Source: VRUE01 sp963774405
Lineage (GTDB): Bacteria > Actinomycetota > Thermoleophilia > Solirubrobacterales > 70-9
Direction: 5' to 3'
Assembly (NCBI GenBank): GCA_963774405.1
Contig: CAVZEV010000002.1
Location: 228,692-292,691 of the forward strand
Length of the DNA stretch: 64,000 nucleotides
Made by a program: the position numbers and the translations under genes. Below the pieces are notes generated by a model. The model had not been told where the DNA came from. It saw only the letters and a program-made list of their open reading frames with translations, and ran no database searches. Numbering within the stretch: position 1 is the first letter of the stretch; every line of letters begins with the position of its first letter. Shown in pieces: positions 16,287 to 27,012 of this stretch.

Positions 16287-18909
16287 CTAGCCGGCCGCCG
16301 CTTCCAGCGCGCCGCGCGCCGCGTCGAGAGCCTCGTCGAGCTTGACGGCGTCCTTGCCGCCCGCCTGGGCCATGTCGTCGCGGCCGCCACCGCCGCCGCC
16401 GACGATCGGAGCCGCCTCGCGCACGATGCTCGCCGCTGAGAGCCCGCGCTCGACCGCCTCCTTGGAGACGAGGACGACCAGGGCGACCTTGCTTCCCTCG
16501 GCGCCGCCGAGCGCAACGGCCGCCGCACCACCGAGCTTCGACTGGACTCGGTTGGCGAGCTCGAGCAGCTGCTTCTGGTCGGCCAGCGGTGCGCGCGAGA
16601 CGGCGAGCTTGACGCCGTTGGACTCGGTCGCCTCGGTGACCAGGCGCTCGGCCTCCTCGCCCAGCAGCTGCTTTTGCGCCTGCTCGGCGCCCTTGCCGGC
16701 CTCGCGCAGCCGCTCCGCGGCGCGGCGCGCGCCGGCGATCGGGGTCCTGTGGCGAGCCGAGCAGCTCGCCGACCTCGCGAGGCGCCGCTCGCGCTCGCGG
16801 AACCAGTCGATCGCCGCCGGCCCGCTGAGCGCCTCGATGCGGCGCACGTTGGCGGCGCTGGAGCCCTCCGAGGCGATCTTGAAGATGCCGATCTCGGCCG
16901 TGTTGGCGACGTGGGTGCCGCCGCAGAGCTCACGCGAGACGCCGTCGACCTCGACCACCCGCACCCACTCGCCGTACTTCTCGCCGAACAGCGCCATCGC
17001 CCCCAGCCGCTCGGCCTCGGCGCGCTCCATCTCGATCCAGCGCACCGGCCGGCTCGCCTTGATCCACTCGTTGACCCGGTCCTCGACCGCGCGCAGCTCC
17101 TCGGCGCCGAGCGCCTGGCCGTGGGTGAAGTCGAAGCGCAGCTTGTCGGGGCGCACCGCCGAGCCGGCCTGGCGCACGTGCGTGCCGAGCCGCTCGCGCA
17201 GCGCCGCGTGCAGCAGGTGCGTGGCGGTGTGGTTGCGCATCGTCGCGTGGCGGGTCTCACCGTCCACCTCGGCGACGACCGCGGCGCTTGGATCGATCTC
17301 GCCCGTCGGCTCGACCTCCAGGGCCTGGTCCTCGCCGACCCGGTAGACGTCGATCACCTTGGCCTCGCCACCCTCCCAGCTGAGCGTCCCGGAATCGGCG
17401 ACCTGGCCGCCGCCCTCGGCGTAGAAGGGGCTCTGCTCGAGCTTGACCAGGGCGCGCCCGTTGTCGGCCTCGACCGCAGCGATGCCCGTGGTCGAGCTGC
17501 AGCATCTCGTAGCCGACGAAGTCGGTCGGCGGCGCCGCGCCGGCGAAGGCGAGCACCCGCTCGTGGCGGTCCTCGGCGCCGTGCGCGGTGGCCGAGCCGC
17601 CGCGGGAGCGTTGGCGCTGCTCCTCCATCAGCTCCTCGAAGCCGCCGTCGTCGACCGCTAGGCCCTGCTCGGCGAGCAGCTCCTTGGTCAGGTCGTAGGG
17701 GAAGCCGTAGGTGTCGTGCAGCTCGAAGGCGTCGGCCGCCTCGATCCAGGAGGTCTCCGACTCCTTCGCTTCGGCGACCAGCCGCTCGAGCAGCTCGGTG
17801 CCGCGCTCCAGGGTGCGGCCGAAGCTCTCCTCCTCGTCGCCGACCCAGCGGGCGATCGTCTCCCGCTCGGCGACCAGCTCGGGGTAGGCCTCCCCCATGA
17901 TCTCGATCGCGCGCTCGGCGAAGCGGCCGAGCCAGGGGGCCTCGAGGCCGAGCGTGCGGCCCTGCTGGATCGCCCGCCGCATGATCCGGCGCAGGATGTA
18001 GCCGCGGTCCTCGTTGGAGGGGACGACGCCGTCGGCGATCAGGAAGGCCGAGCCGCGCGAGTGGTCGGCGACGATCCGCATCGCCCGGGTCACCGCGCCG
18101 CCCTCGGCGTAGGAGCGCCCGGACATTTCCTCGGCGAGGTCGATCAGCGGGCGGATCAGGTCGGTCTCGTAGACCGAGGGGACGTCCTGGAGGATCGCCG
18201 CCATGCGGTCGAGGCCCATGCCGGTGTCGATGTTGCGCATCGGCAGCGGCGTCAGCGAGCCGTCGTCGCCGAGGTCGTAGGTCATGAAGACGTGGTTCCA
18301 GAACTCGAGGAAGCGGTCGGTGTCGTCGCCGGGTCGGTCGTCGTCACCACCGAACTCGGGGCCACGGTCGAGGTAGAGCTCCGAGCACGGCCCGCACGGC
18401 CCGATCGGCCCGCCCTGCCAGAAGTTGTCGGCGCGGCCGAGGCGGACGATGCGCTCGTCAGGGACGCCGACGCGGCGCCAAATCTCGATCGCCTCCTCGT
18501 CGGGCCCGAGCCCGAGCTCCTCGTCGCCGCCGAAGACGGTGACCCAGATCCGCTCCGGGTCCATGCCGAAGCCCTCGGTCGAGAGCTGCCAGCCCCAGGG
18601 GATCGACTCCTGCTTGAAGTAGTCGCCGAAGCTCCAGTTGCCGAGCATCTCGAAGAAGGTGAGGTGGCGGGCGGTGTTGCCGACCTCCTCGATGTCGGTG
18701 GTGCGGAAGCACTTCTGCACGTCGGCGAGGCGCGGCGCCGGTGGCTCTTCGCGGCCGAGGAAGTAGGGCTTGAAGGGCTGCATGCCGGCGGTGGTCAGCA
18801 ACACCGAGGGATCGTGGACCGAGGGCACAAGCGAGGCAGAGGGCACGATCCTGTGCTCGCGCTGCTCGAAGAACGAGAGGTAGGTCTGGCGGATCTCGGC
18901 GGCTTTCAT
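16287..18909 (-). CDS. alaS: Alanyl-tRNA synthetase, at least three frameshifts
   Basis: Class II enzyme that charges tRNA-Ala. N-terminal motifs: SFFEQREHRIVPSASLVP, TTAGMQPFKPYFLG, CFRTTDIEEVGNTARH, FFEMLGNWSFGDYFK. The editing domain has NHTATHLLHAAL and LCGGTHVANTAEIGIFK, and the C-Ala tail follows. The frame breaks near 17489, where continuing in another frame gives IAAVEADNGRALVKLEQSP. Two compensating indels near 16775 and 16745 scramble EVGELLGSPQDP. All are local and repairable, so the gene is probably intact in the cell. TAGGCT lies 8 bases before ATG 18909. Confidence 0.92.
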
Positions 18910-18928
18910 CGATCGGGAGCCTAAGGTC

Positions 18929-20425
18929 TCAAGCCGCGGCGGCGATCGTGCCGTGGCCTACGATCGTCTCGCCGCGCAGCAGCACCGCGGTTTGCCCGGG
19001 CGAGACGCCGGCGAAGTCCTCGCCCAGCTCGACCTGCAGCTCGGGGTAGCTGCCCGTCTCCGTGGCGGTGACGGTGGCGGGAACGGGCGTCGAGCGGTAG
19101 CGCAGGCGGACGGCGTCGATGGCGCCTCCCTCGCGGTGCAGGACGGCGTTGCGAAGGCGCACCGCACGGGCCATCAGGTCGCGGCGCGGACCGACCGTGA
19201 CCGTGTTGGTGGCGGCGTCGGTGGCGAGCACGTACATCGGCTCCTCGGCCCCGCCGCCGATGCCGCGCCGTTGGCCGACGGTGAAGTTGTGATGGCCGCG
19301 GTGGCGACCGAGCGCCCGGCCGGAGCGGTCGACCACGTCGCCCTCGCGCTCGCGCAGGCCGCCGTGGCGGCGCAGGAAGTCGCCCTTGCCCTGGCCGGAG
19401 AGGAAGCAGAGGTCCTGGCTCTCGGGCTTCTTCGCCACCGCCAGTTCGTGACGGGCGGCGATCTCGCGCACCTCGGGCTTGGTCAGCTCGACCAGCGGGA
19501 AGCGGACGCGCCGCAACAGCCCCGGCGGCAGGGCGGCGAGCATGTAGCTCTGATCCTTGTTGGCATCGGAGGCGGCGGCGAGCAGGGGGCCCTCGGCGTC
19601 CTCGACGATGCGCGCGTAGTGGCCGGTGACGAGGTAGGCAGCACCGAGGCGCTGGGCGAGGTCGACCATCGCCGCGATCCGCACCTCGCCATTGCAGGCG
19701 ATGCACGGGTTGGGCGTGGTCCCCTCCGCGTAGCCGGAGACGAACTCGGCGACGACGCGGCGACGGAACTCCTCCTCCAGGTCGAGGGTCAGGTGAGGGA
19801 TGCCAAGCGAGTGGGCGAGCGAGCGCGCCCCAAGCACCGCCTCGGGCGAGCAGCAGGCCTTGGCGCCGTCGGTCTGCGGGTCGGCCCAGAGCTTCAGGGT
19901 GACGCCGACGACCTCCGCCCCACGCTCCCGCTCGAGCAGCGCCGCGACGGCGCTGTCGACACCGCCGGACATCGCGACGAGCACGCGCTCGGGTACCCCT
20001 TGCGGACCGAGCGTCTTGTCGACGCCCTCCTCTCTCTCCGCGGGGGCGACGGCCAGCCCTTGCGCGGAGCTCGCGGCCTGAGCCAAGGCGCGATGAAGCG
20101 CATCAGCACTGAGTTGCGCGGCGTGACGCTTGGCCGGGGTCAGCCCGCCGAGCGCCTCGTCCACTTGATCGATGCCGATCCGAGCTACATCGAGCACGGA
20201 CGAGCCCTCAACCATCTCGGCGACCGCCGCGGTGGCCGCCCGCGTCGCGCCGCAGCCCTCAGCGTCGAAGCTGACTCGGGCGACGGAACCGCCCTCGATC
20301 ACGAGAGAGAGGCGCGAGAGGTCGCCACAGGCCGCACCCCCGGCCGCGCCGGTGAACGCGCCGTCCTCGGCCGGGCCGAGGCGGCTGCGGTCGTGCAGAT
20401 AGGCGTCAAGCAGCTCCCGATCCAT
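18929..20425 (-). CDS. mnmA: NifU-like scaffold domain fused to tRNA 2-thiouridylase MnmA
   Basis: A 498-residue fusion from ATG 20425. Residues ~1-118 match the IscU/NifU scaffold fold: ACGDL (Cys 33), VSFDAEGCGATRAATAAVAE (Cys 58), then LTPAKRHAAQLSADAL, where the third ligand Cys of KxHC is Ala. Residues ~145-498 are MnmA, which thiolates U34 of Glu/Gln/Lys tRNAs: PP-loop AMSGGVDSAVA at ~153, NPCIACN and SQDLCFL (both catalytic Cys present), VGQRRGI. The frame is unbroken, so the fusion is real at the sequence level. The scaffold part probably relays sulfur or binds a cluster for MnmA. It lies 20 bp upstream of alaS. Confidence 0.9.
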   Translation of the reverse strand: MDRELLDAYLHDRSRLGPAEDGAFTGAAGGAACGDLSRLSLVIEGGSVARVSFDAEGCGATRAATAAVAEMVEGSSVLDVARIGIDQVDEALGGLTPAKRHAAQLSADALHRALAQAASSAQGLAVAPAEREEGVDKTLGPQGVPERVLVAMSGGVDSAVAALLERERGAEVVGVTLKLWADPQTDGAKACCSPEAVLGARSLAHSLGIPHLTLDLEEEFRRRVVAEFVSGYAEGTTPNPCIACNGEVRIAAMVDLAQRLGAAYLVTGHYARIVEDAEGPLLAAASDANKDQSYMLAALPPGLLRRVRFPLVELTKPEVREIAARHELAVAKKPESQDLCFLSGQGKGDFLRRHGGLREREGDVVDRSGRALGRHRGHHNFTVGQRRGIGGGAEEPMYVLATDAATNTVTVGPRRDLMARAVRLRNAVLHREGGAIDAVRLRYRSTPVPATVTATETGSYPELQVELGEDFAGVSPGQTAVLLRGETIVGHGTIAAAA

Positions 20426-20451
20426 CACTACAGGGTAAGAGCCCGCCGCGA

Positions 20452-21327
20452 TCACCGCAGCAGTCTGCGCAGATCGGCGATCACGGCGGGCGCGTCGTCG
20501 CGCAGCTGGCGCCAGGTGATCCGCACGACGCGCCAGCCCTCGACCATCAGCAAGCGGTCCCGTTCACGGTCTCGCTCGGCGCTGCGCCAGGTTCCGTGCA
20601 CGAAACCGCCGTCGAGCTCGACGATCAGGCGCTGCGCGCGCCAGAGGCAGTCGACTTCGAAGAAGCGCCCGGCCACCGCGACGTCGGCATTGCGGTGGGG
20701 CTGCGGCAGGTCCGTCGTGGCCAGCAACCTGGCAAACATCGCCTCCAGCTCGCGCCGCGTCACCCCCCGCGCTTTCTTGACGTCGCCAAGGATGGCTTGG
20801 AGCACCACCCTCCCCGCCCGACGCGGATACCGCGCCAGGAGCACGTGAATGGAGGTGCGATCACTGAGCCCGAGCACTTCGGCCTCGTTCATCGCCGCTT
20901 CCAGGCGCTCACGCGAGAGGATTGAGGCGAGGTCGAGCAGCGTCCGACAGAGGCCGGTCACCGGGATGCGATCGACGACCTCCAGTTCGTCCAGGGAAAG
21001 CGGCGACCGGTGCTGGAGAATCCCCGACTGCGACCGCCAGCCCTGCGGGCGCGTCACCTCCGGCAGGCCGTTGCCGAGCGGGAGGATTCCCAGCAATTGA
21101 CCGGCCGCACGATGACTCAACACCGCCCCGTCACCACAGGCCAGGACCGCCGCCATCCACCGGCCTTTTTGTGAAAGCACACGATGACCCACGGCGTAAA
21201 CGCCTCTATGCACCAGATGCAGCTGCCCCCGCTGCAACCTGCCGTGAATCTGACGCGCGGTCAGGCCAAGCTCTTCGAGCTGACCTCGGCCAACCACTCC
21301 GTGCTGCGCTTCCGCAAGCCGAACCAT
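20452..21327 (-). CDS. AbiEi-antitoxin-type HTH plus DUF559 nuclease-like protein
   Basis: About 291 residues. The N-terminus (MVRLAEAQHGVVGRGQLEELGLTARQIHGRLQRGQLH...) is the winged-helix domain found in AbiEi antitoxins. The C-terminus (EVDCLWRAQRLIVELDGGFVHGTWRSAERDRERDRLL...GWRVVRITW) is a DUF559/Vsr-like PD-(D/E)xK domain with Asp, Glu-x-Asp and QLRDD. These solitary two-domain proteins are common in actinobacteria; function unproven. I start at ATG 21327, because the longer frame runs through a palindromic repeat. It ends 26 bp before mnmA. Confidence 0.85.
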   Translation of the reverse strand: MVRLAEAQHGVVGRGQLEELGLTARQIHGRLQRGQLHLVHRGVYAVGHRVLSQKGRWMAAVLACGDGAVLSHRAAGQLLGILPLGNGLPEVTRPQGWRSQSGILQHRSPLSLDELEVVDRIPVTGLCRTLLDLASILSRERLEAAMNEAEVLGLSDRTSIHVLLARYPRRAGRVVLQAILGDVKKARGVTRRELEAMFARLLATTDLPQPHRNADVAVAGRFFEVDCLWRAQRLIVELDGGFVHGTWRSAERDRERDRLLMVEGWRVVRITWRQLRDDAPAVIADLRRLLR

Positions 21328-21378
21328 TCGCTGATCGGCCGGTTCGTCCGGCGCATCGACCTCGCTCTTCCTATCCGC

Positions 21379-21415
21379 CCTCCTTTGACTACCTCTGAGG
21401 TAGCGAATGGAGGGC
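21379..21415. repeat. 37-bp palindromic repeat, copy 2
   Basis: Same unit as 12722-12758 (32 of 37 positions). Here the outer arms extend to CGCCCTCC/GGAGGGCG around CTACCT-CTG-AGGTAG, giving an imperfect hairpin about 41 nt long. It lies just upstream of the AbiEi/DUF559 gene. Confidence 0.75.
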
Positions 21416-21497
21416 GCGTCCGGCATCGCCGCCGATGGTGAAGGGACGCGGCGCGCGGGTGGTGCGCTGAGGGTCAATTCTGTGTGACCGGACACGC

Positions 21498-21566
21498 AAA
21501 AGGAGGCTCCAGCCCGCCGGTACCGCCTCTGGCTTTGATCCCTTGAAGTAAAGGGTGGGTGCCTCC
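21498..21566 (-). ncRNA. Candidate structured RNA or complex terminator (three-way junction)
   Basis: GGAGGC (21502-21507) pairs with GCCTCC (21561-21566). It encloses two further stems: CCAG/CTGG (21509-21512, 21529-21532) and CCCTT/AAGGG (21540-21544, 21551-21555). Read on the minus strand, the closing stem is followed by TTTT (21501-21498). This fits the 3' end of the aspS-DUF2007 transcript or a small RNA. No known riboswitch signature was recognised. Stem pairing is visible; function is inferred. Confidence 0.4.
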
Positions 21567-21680
21567 TCGCAGTCCCACAGGACCGAGAGAGATCAGCTCC
21601 CGCGCCGTTTGTGTTGGGTCAAACGGTGAGACGGCTCTCGTACGGGCTCGAGCCTCTGGCGCAACCGTAGCACCGCCGCC

Positions 21681-21720
21681 TCGTTCGGGCGAACGATTCC
21701 TCGACGCTCAATCGTCGAGG
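21681..21720. terminator. Two tandem hairpins at the 3' end of the aspS unit
   Basis: TCGTTCGGGCGAACGA (21681-21696) is followed by CCTCGACG-CTCAAT-CGTCGAGG (21699-21720). The second contains the stop codon of the last gene. No clear T-tract. Confidence 0.5.
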
Positions 21721-21994
21721 TTGGAGAGCAGCAGCTCGGCCTCGCTCCAGTCCTCGGGCTGGACCCGCAGGGCAATGTCGCCATGACCAAAGCGATCGAG
21801 CGGCCAGTCGGCGGTCAGGACCGCCTCGATGCGCGCGTCGGCAAGCGCCTGGTGCCAGGCGCGGGCGGTCTCCACATCGCCGAAGTCGCGCACCACCTCC
21901 CAGCTGTCGAAGCGCGGATCGTCGACCTGGACAGGCGTGGCCCCGGGCCCGGGCGAGCGAGCCCCGAACAGCGCCCGGATCCGCCCGGCAAAGC

Positions 21995-21998
<4 letters not shown>
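21708..21998 (-). CDS. DUF2007-like small protein
   Basis: A 96-residue protein with WEVVRDFGDVETARAWHQALADARIEAVL, which resembles the DUF2007 (putative signal-transducing) pattern of 'xxxVxxxxsxxEAxxxxxxLxxxGIxaxv', and a closing LRVQPEDWSEAELLL (the usual 'LxVpxxdxxxAxxlL' strand-helix). The ATG start overlaps the aspS stop (ATGA). Function unknown; conserved pairing with aspS suggests simple co-transcription. Confidence 0.7.
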
Positions 21999-23804
<1,806 letters not shown>

Positions 23805-23808
<4 letters not shown>

Positions 23809-25055
23809 GCCTCTCCCCCGGTTATCTCCTCGATCAGGTTGCCCGCCTCGACCGAGCGCTGCTCGCCGCTCGTCATGTCACGCAGTTGGGCGCCGTCGGC
23901 CGCGAGGATGACGACCTGGCGGGCGCCGATCCGGTCGGCGTGCTTGAACTGGCCCTTGAGCCCGCGGCCGCCGAGGTCGAGCTCGGCCGAGAGCCCGGCC
24001 TTGCGCAGTTCGCCGGCGAGCACGAGGGCGCGGGCGCGCCGCTCCTCGCCCTCCTCGGCGACGGCGATGAACACGTCGCGGCCCGGCGCCGGCTCCTCTT
24101 CGTCGAGCGCCAGCATGATCCGCTCGATCCCGGCCGCCCAACCCACGGCAGGCGTCGGCTTGCCGCCGAGCTGCTCGACCAGGCCGTCGTAGCGGCCGCC
24201 GCCGCCGATCTCCGACTGGGCGCCGAGGCGGTCGCAGACGAAGGAGAAGATCGTGCGCGTGTAGTAGTCGAGGCCGCGGACCAGGGTCGGGTCGATCGAG
24301 TAGGCGACCCCGCCGGCGTCGAGCAGCGACCGCACCGCCGCGAAGTGCGCGGCGTCCTCGCCCTCCAACCGCTCGACCAGCTTCGGCGCCGTCGCCATCA
24401 CCGCGCGCGTCCCCTCCTCGTCGGAGTCGAAGGCGCGCAGCGGGTTGGCGTCGATCCGCTCGCGCACCTCCGTGGAGAGGTCGGCCTCGTGCGCGCGCAG
24501 GTGCGCCTTCAACTCCTCCAGGTAGGCCTTGCGCGCCTCGAGCGAGCCGAGGCTGCCGAGTCGCAGCTCAACGCCCGGCACGCCGAGCTCGGCCAGCAGC
24601 TCGGCCAGCAGCCCGATCAGCTCGGCGTCGGCGAGCGGCGAGTCGCTGCCGATCGCCTCGGCGCCGAGCTGGTGGAACTGGCGGTAGCGGCCGGCCTGGG
24701 GGCGCTCGTGGCGGAAGAACGGACCGAGGTAGGAGAGCTTGACCGGCTGCGCCAGCGCCTGCATGCCGTGCTCGACGTAGGCGCGGCAGATCGGCGCCGT
24801 GCCCTCGGGGCGCAGGGTGAGGCTGCGCCCGCCCTTGTCCTCGAAGGTGAACATCTCCTTGCGCACGATGTCGGTCGAGTGGCCGACGCCGCGCTCGAAC
24901 AGCTCGGTGTCCTCGAAGCTCGGCGTCGCGATCGGCTCGTAGCCGGCGCTGGCGAAGATCGCCGCCGCGGTGCGCTCGATCCGGCCGCGCAGGCGGGCCG
25001 CCTCGGGCAGGACGTCGAAGGTCCCGCGTGGTGCCTGGTACTTGGGTGCCGCCAC
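23805..25055 (-). CDS. hisS: Histidyl-tRNA synthetase
   Basis: A 416-residue class II synthetase: APRGTFDVLPEAARLR (N-term), motif 2 LSYLGPFFRHERPQAGRYRQFHQLGAEAIG, the His-specific LVRGLDYYTRTIFSF, then EIGGGGRYDGLVEQLGG and a C-terminal anticodon-binding domain. I start at GTG 25055 (AAPKYQAPRG...), with TAAGGT 7 bases upstream. The frame is intact. hisS-aspS pairing with ATGA overlap is common. Confidence 0.95.
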
Positions 25056-25092
25056 GGTCGCGACCTTACCTGCGCTGCCCGCCCGCCCGCGC

Positions 25093-25734
25093 CTAGCTTG
25101 CGAGCTCGGCGAGGAAGGGATTCGTGGCGCGCTCGGCGCCCAGCGTCGTGGTGCCCATGTGGCCGGGGTGGACCGCGGTCTCGTCGGGGTGGGCATCGAG
25201 CAGGGCCTGGATCGAGCGCATCAGGGTCGGGCCGTCGCCGCCCGGCAGGTCGACCCGGCCGACCGAGCCCTGGAAGAGCACGTCGCCGGAGAAGAGCGCG
25301 GCCTCGTCGCGGACCGCGTAGGTGACGTGGCCGGGGCTGTGGCCGGGCGTGAAGTGCACGTCGAGCGTCAGGCCCGCCAGCTCCAGCTCCTCGCCGCCCT
25401 TGACGACCTCGTCGGCCTGATAGCTCTCGTAAGGCCCGAAGCCGGGCATGGTGAAGGACGTGATGTCGGCCAGCACCGGGGCCTCGATCTCGGGGACGTA
25501 GACCGGCGCGCCGGTGGCGCGGGCGAGCGGCGCGACGGCGCCGACGTGGTCGAAGTGGCAGTGGGTGATCAGGATCGCCTCGACCGCGACGCCGGTCTGC
25601 TCGATCTCGGCCAGGATCCGCTCGGGCTCCTCGCCGGGGTCGACCACCAGGGCCCTGTCCGCCCCCTCCGCACGGACGATGAAGCAGTTCTCGGCGATCG
25701 GGCCGACCGTGAGCCGGCGAACCTCGAGGCTCAC
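25093..25734 (-). CDS. Metallo-beta-lactamase fold hydrolase (glyoxalase II-like)
   Basis: A 213-residue MBL-fold protein. Zinc motif THCHFDHVGA is present, as are TPGHSPGHVTYAV, SGDVLFQGSVGRVDLPGGD and HPGHMGTTTLGAE, all characteristic of YcbL-type small glyoxalase II-like hydrolases. It probably hydrolyses a thioester such as S-lactoylglutathione analogues; actinobacteria would use another thiol. GTG 25734 overlaps the upstream stop (GTGA). Confidence 0.9.
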   Translation of the reverse strand: MSLEVRRLTVGPIAENCFIVRAEGADRALVVDPGEEPERILAEIEQTGVAVEAILITHCHFDHVGAVAPLARATGAPVYVPEIEAPVLADITSFTMPGFGPYESYQADEVVKGGEELELAGLTLDVHFTPGHSPGHVTYAVRDEAALFSGDVLFQGSVGRVDLPGGDGPTLMRSIQALLDAHPDETAVHPGHMGTTTLGAERATNPFLAELAS

Positions 25735-26096
25735 TGGCGATCGGTCGAGCGCATCTTCGCCCGCTCCCGCCGCCGCCACATCATCAGGTCGATGTAGTAG
25801 CCGGCGGGGATGTAGAAGACCAGCATGAAGGCGCCGAGGGCGAGCGCCGAGGCCGCCGTGCGCTGGAAGACGAGCAGCAGGGCGACGGCGAAGATCGCGG
25901 CGGCGGCGATGCCGCGCAGGGCCGAGCCGCGCCAGGTCGGCGGCTGATCGCCGCGCGGCGGCCGTTTGGTGCCGCTGCGGGCGCGGGCTTTGGCCTCGGC
26001 ACGGCTGCGCGGGCGGGCGGCGCGCTTGTTGGGATCGACGCGGCCACCCTGGGTGCCGCGGTGCTTGCGCCGGCGCTTCTTCTTGGTCTGGGCCAT
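25731..26096 (-). CDS. Small basic membrane protein
   Basis: A 121-residue protein: a very basic N-terminal 50 residues (KKKRRRKHRGTQGGR...), two hydrophobic segments (~60-80 and ~84-105, the latter FMLVFYIPAGYYIDLMMW) and a charged tail. The basic half would lie inside the cell. The pattern of a basic tail plus two-helix hairpin is seen in actinobacterial proteins of unknown role. It is coupled to the MBL hydrolase by GTGA. Confidence 0.7.
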   Translation of the reverse strand: MAQTKKKRRRKHRGTQGGRVDPNKRAARPRSRAEAKARARSGTKRPPRGDQPPTWRGSALRGIAAAAIFAVALLLVFQRTAASALALGAFMLVFYIPAGYYIDLMMWRRRERAKMRSTDRQ

Positions 26097-26118
26097 GGTG
26101 TGAATCTAGCGCCCGGGC

Positions 26119-27012
26119 TCAGCTCGAGGGCGGCAGGCGCGCCTCGATCGTGCGCTCGGCGGGGTCGAAGTCGCGGATCGGGACGTCGCCCGGGTAGCCG
26201 GCGAGCGCGGCGCGCGGAACCAGCCCGACCAGCTCGGCTTCGAGCGGGCGGGCGCCGAGCGGCGCGGCGAGGGCGCGGACCCGCTCGACGACCTCGCCCA
26301 GCGGCACGGCAAAGGGATCGTGGACGTTGGTCGAGACCTGGGTGCGGCCGCTGGAGAGCGGCAGGCCGATCGCCCGCACGCCGCGCAGCCCGCCGCCCGA
26401 CTCGCGCAGCCCGGCGGCGACCGCGCGAGCGAGCTCGAGGTCAGCGCTGTCGAGCTCGACGTTGAAGGCGGCGAGCGGCGGGCGGGCGGTGACCAGCGTC
26501 ACCCCGGCGCTGGGATGCGGCAGCTCGGGCCCGAAGTCCGGGCGCAGCCCCCCACCCTCCATGCGCAGCCAGAGCTCGGCCAGGCCGCCGTTGCGGAAGT
26601 AGGCGCGCTCGGCGTGCTCGGGCCTGCTCGCCAGCTCGCCGTAGAAGAAGACGGGGACGCCGAGGCCGCCAATCTGCGCCGCGAGCTCGCGCGCCTCGCC
26701 GCGGGCGGCCTCGCGCCGGGCCGGGTCGGGCCAGACGAGCGGGCAGACGTCGAGCGCGCCGACGGCCGGGTGCAGCCCGTCGTAGGCGCCCATCTCGATC
26801 GTCTCGATTGCCTGCTCGGCGCCGGAGATCAGCGCGTCGCGCAGCGCGCCGCCGCTGCCGGCGAGGGTGAAGACCGTGCGGTCGTGGTCGGCGTCGGAGT
26901 GCCGGTCGAGCAGCTCGACGCCGTGCGCGAAGGCGCGCCGCAGCGCCTCGATGCGCGAGGCGTCCCGTCCCTCGCAGACGTTGGGGACCGCGAGCAGCGG
27001 CGCGGCCGTCAA
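26119..27012 (-). CDS. Glutamate formiminotransferase-like protein
   Basis: A 297-residue protein matching the formiminotransferase domain: AVPNVCEGRDASRIEAL, DRHSDADHDRTVFTLAG (His and Asp of the folate/formimino site), GLHPAVGALDVCPLVW (usual HPRxGAxDVxPxxP; the Arg is Ala here), and FNVELDSADLELARAVA. The family moves a formimino group from formiminoglutamate to tetrahydrofolate. The Arg-to-Ala change and the absence of other histidine-degradation genes leave the reaction open. It overlaps the M29 gene by 4 bases. Confidence 0.8.
   Translation of the reverse strand: MTAAPLLAVPNVCEGRDASRIEALRRAFAHGVELLDRHSDADHDRTVFTLAGSGGALRDALISGAEQAIETIEMGAYDGLHPAVGALDVCPLVWPDPARREAARGEARELAAQIGGLGVPVFFYGELASRPEHAERAYFRNGGLAELWLRMEGGGLRPDFGPELPHPSAGVTLVTARPPLAAFNVELDSADLELARAVAAGLRESGGGLRGVRAIGLPLSSGRTQVSTNVHDPFAVPLGEVVERVRALAAPLGARPLEAELVGLVPRAALAGYPGDVPIRDFDPAERTIEARLPPSS

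Noticed and set aside
21498..21566. Hammerhead ribozyme (three-way junction of the right size)
   Set aside because: Neither strand has the CUGANGA and GAAA core.
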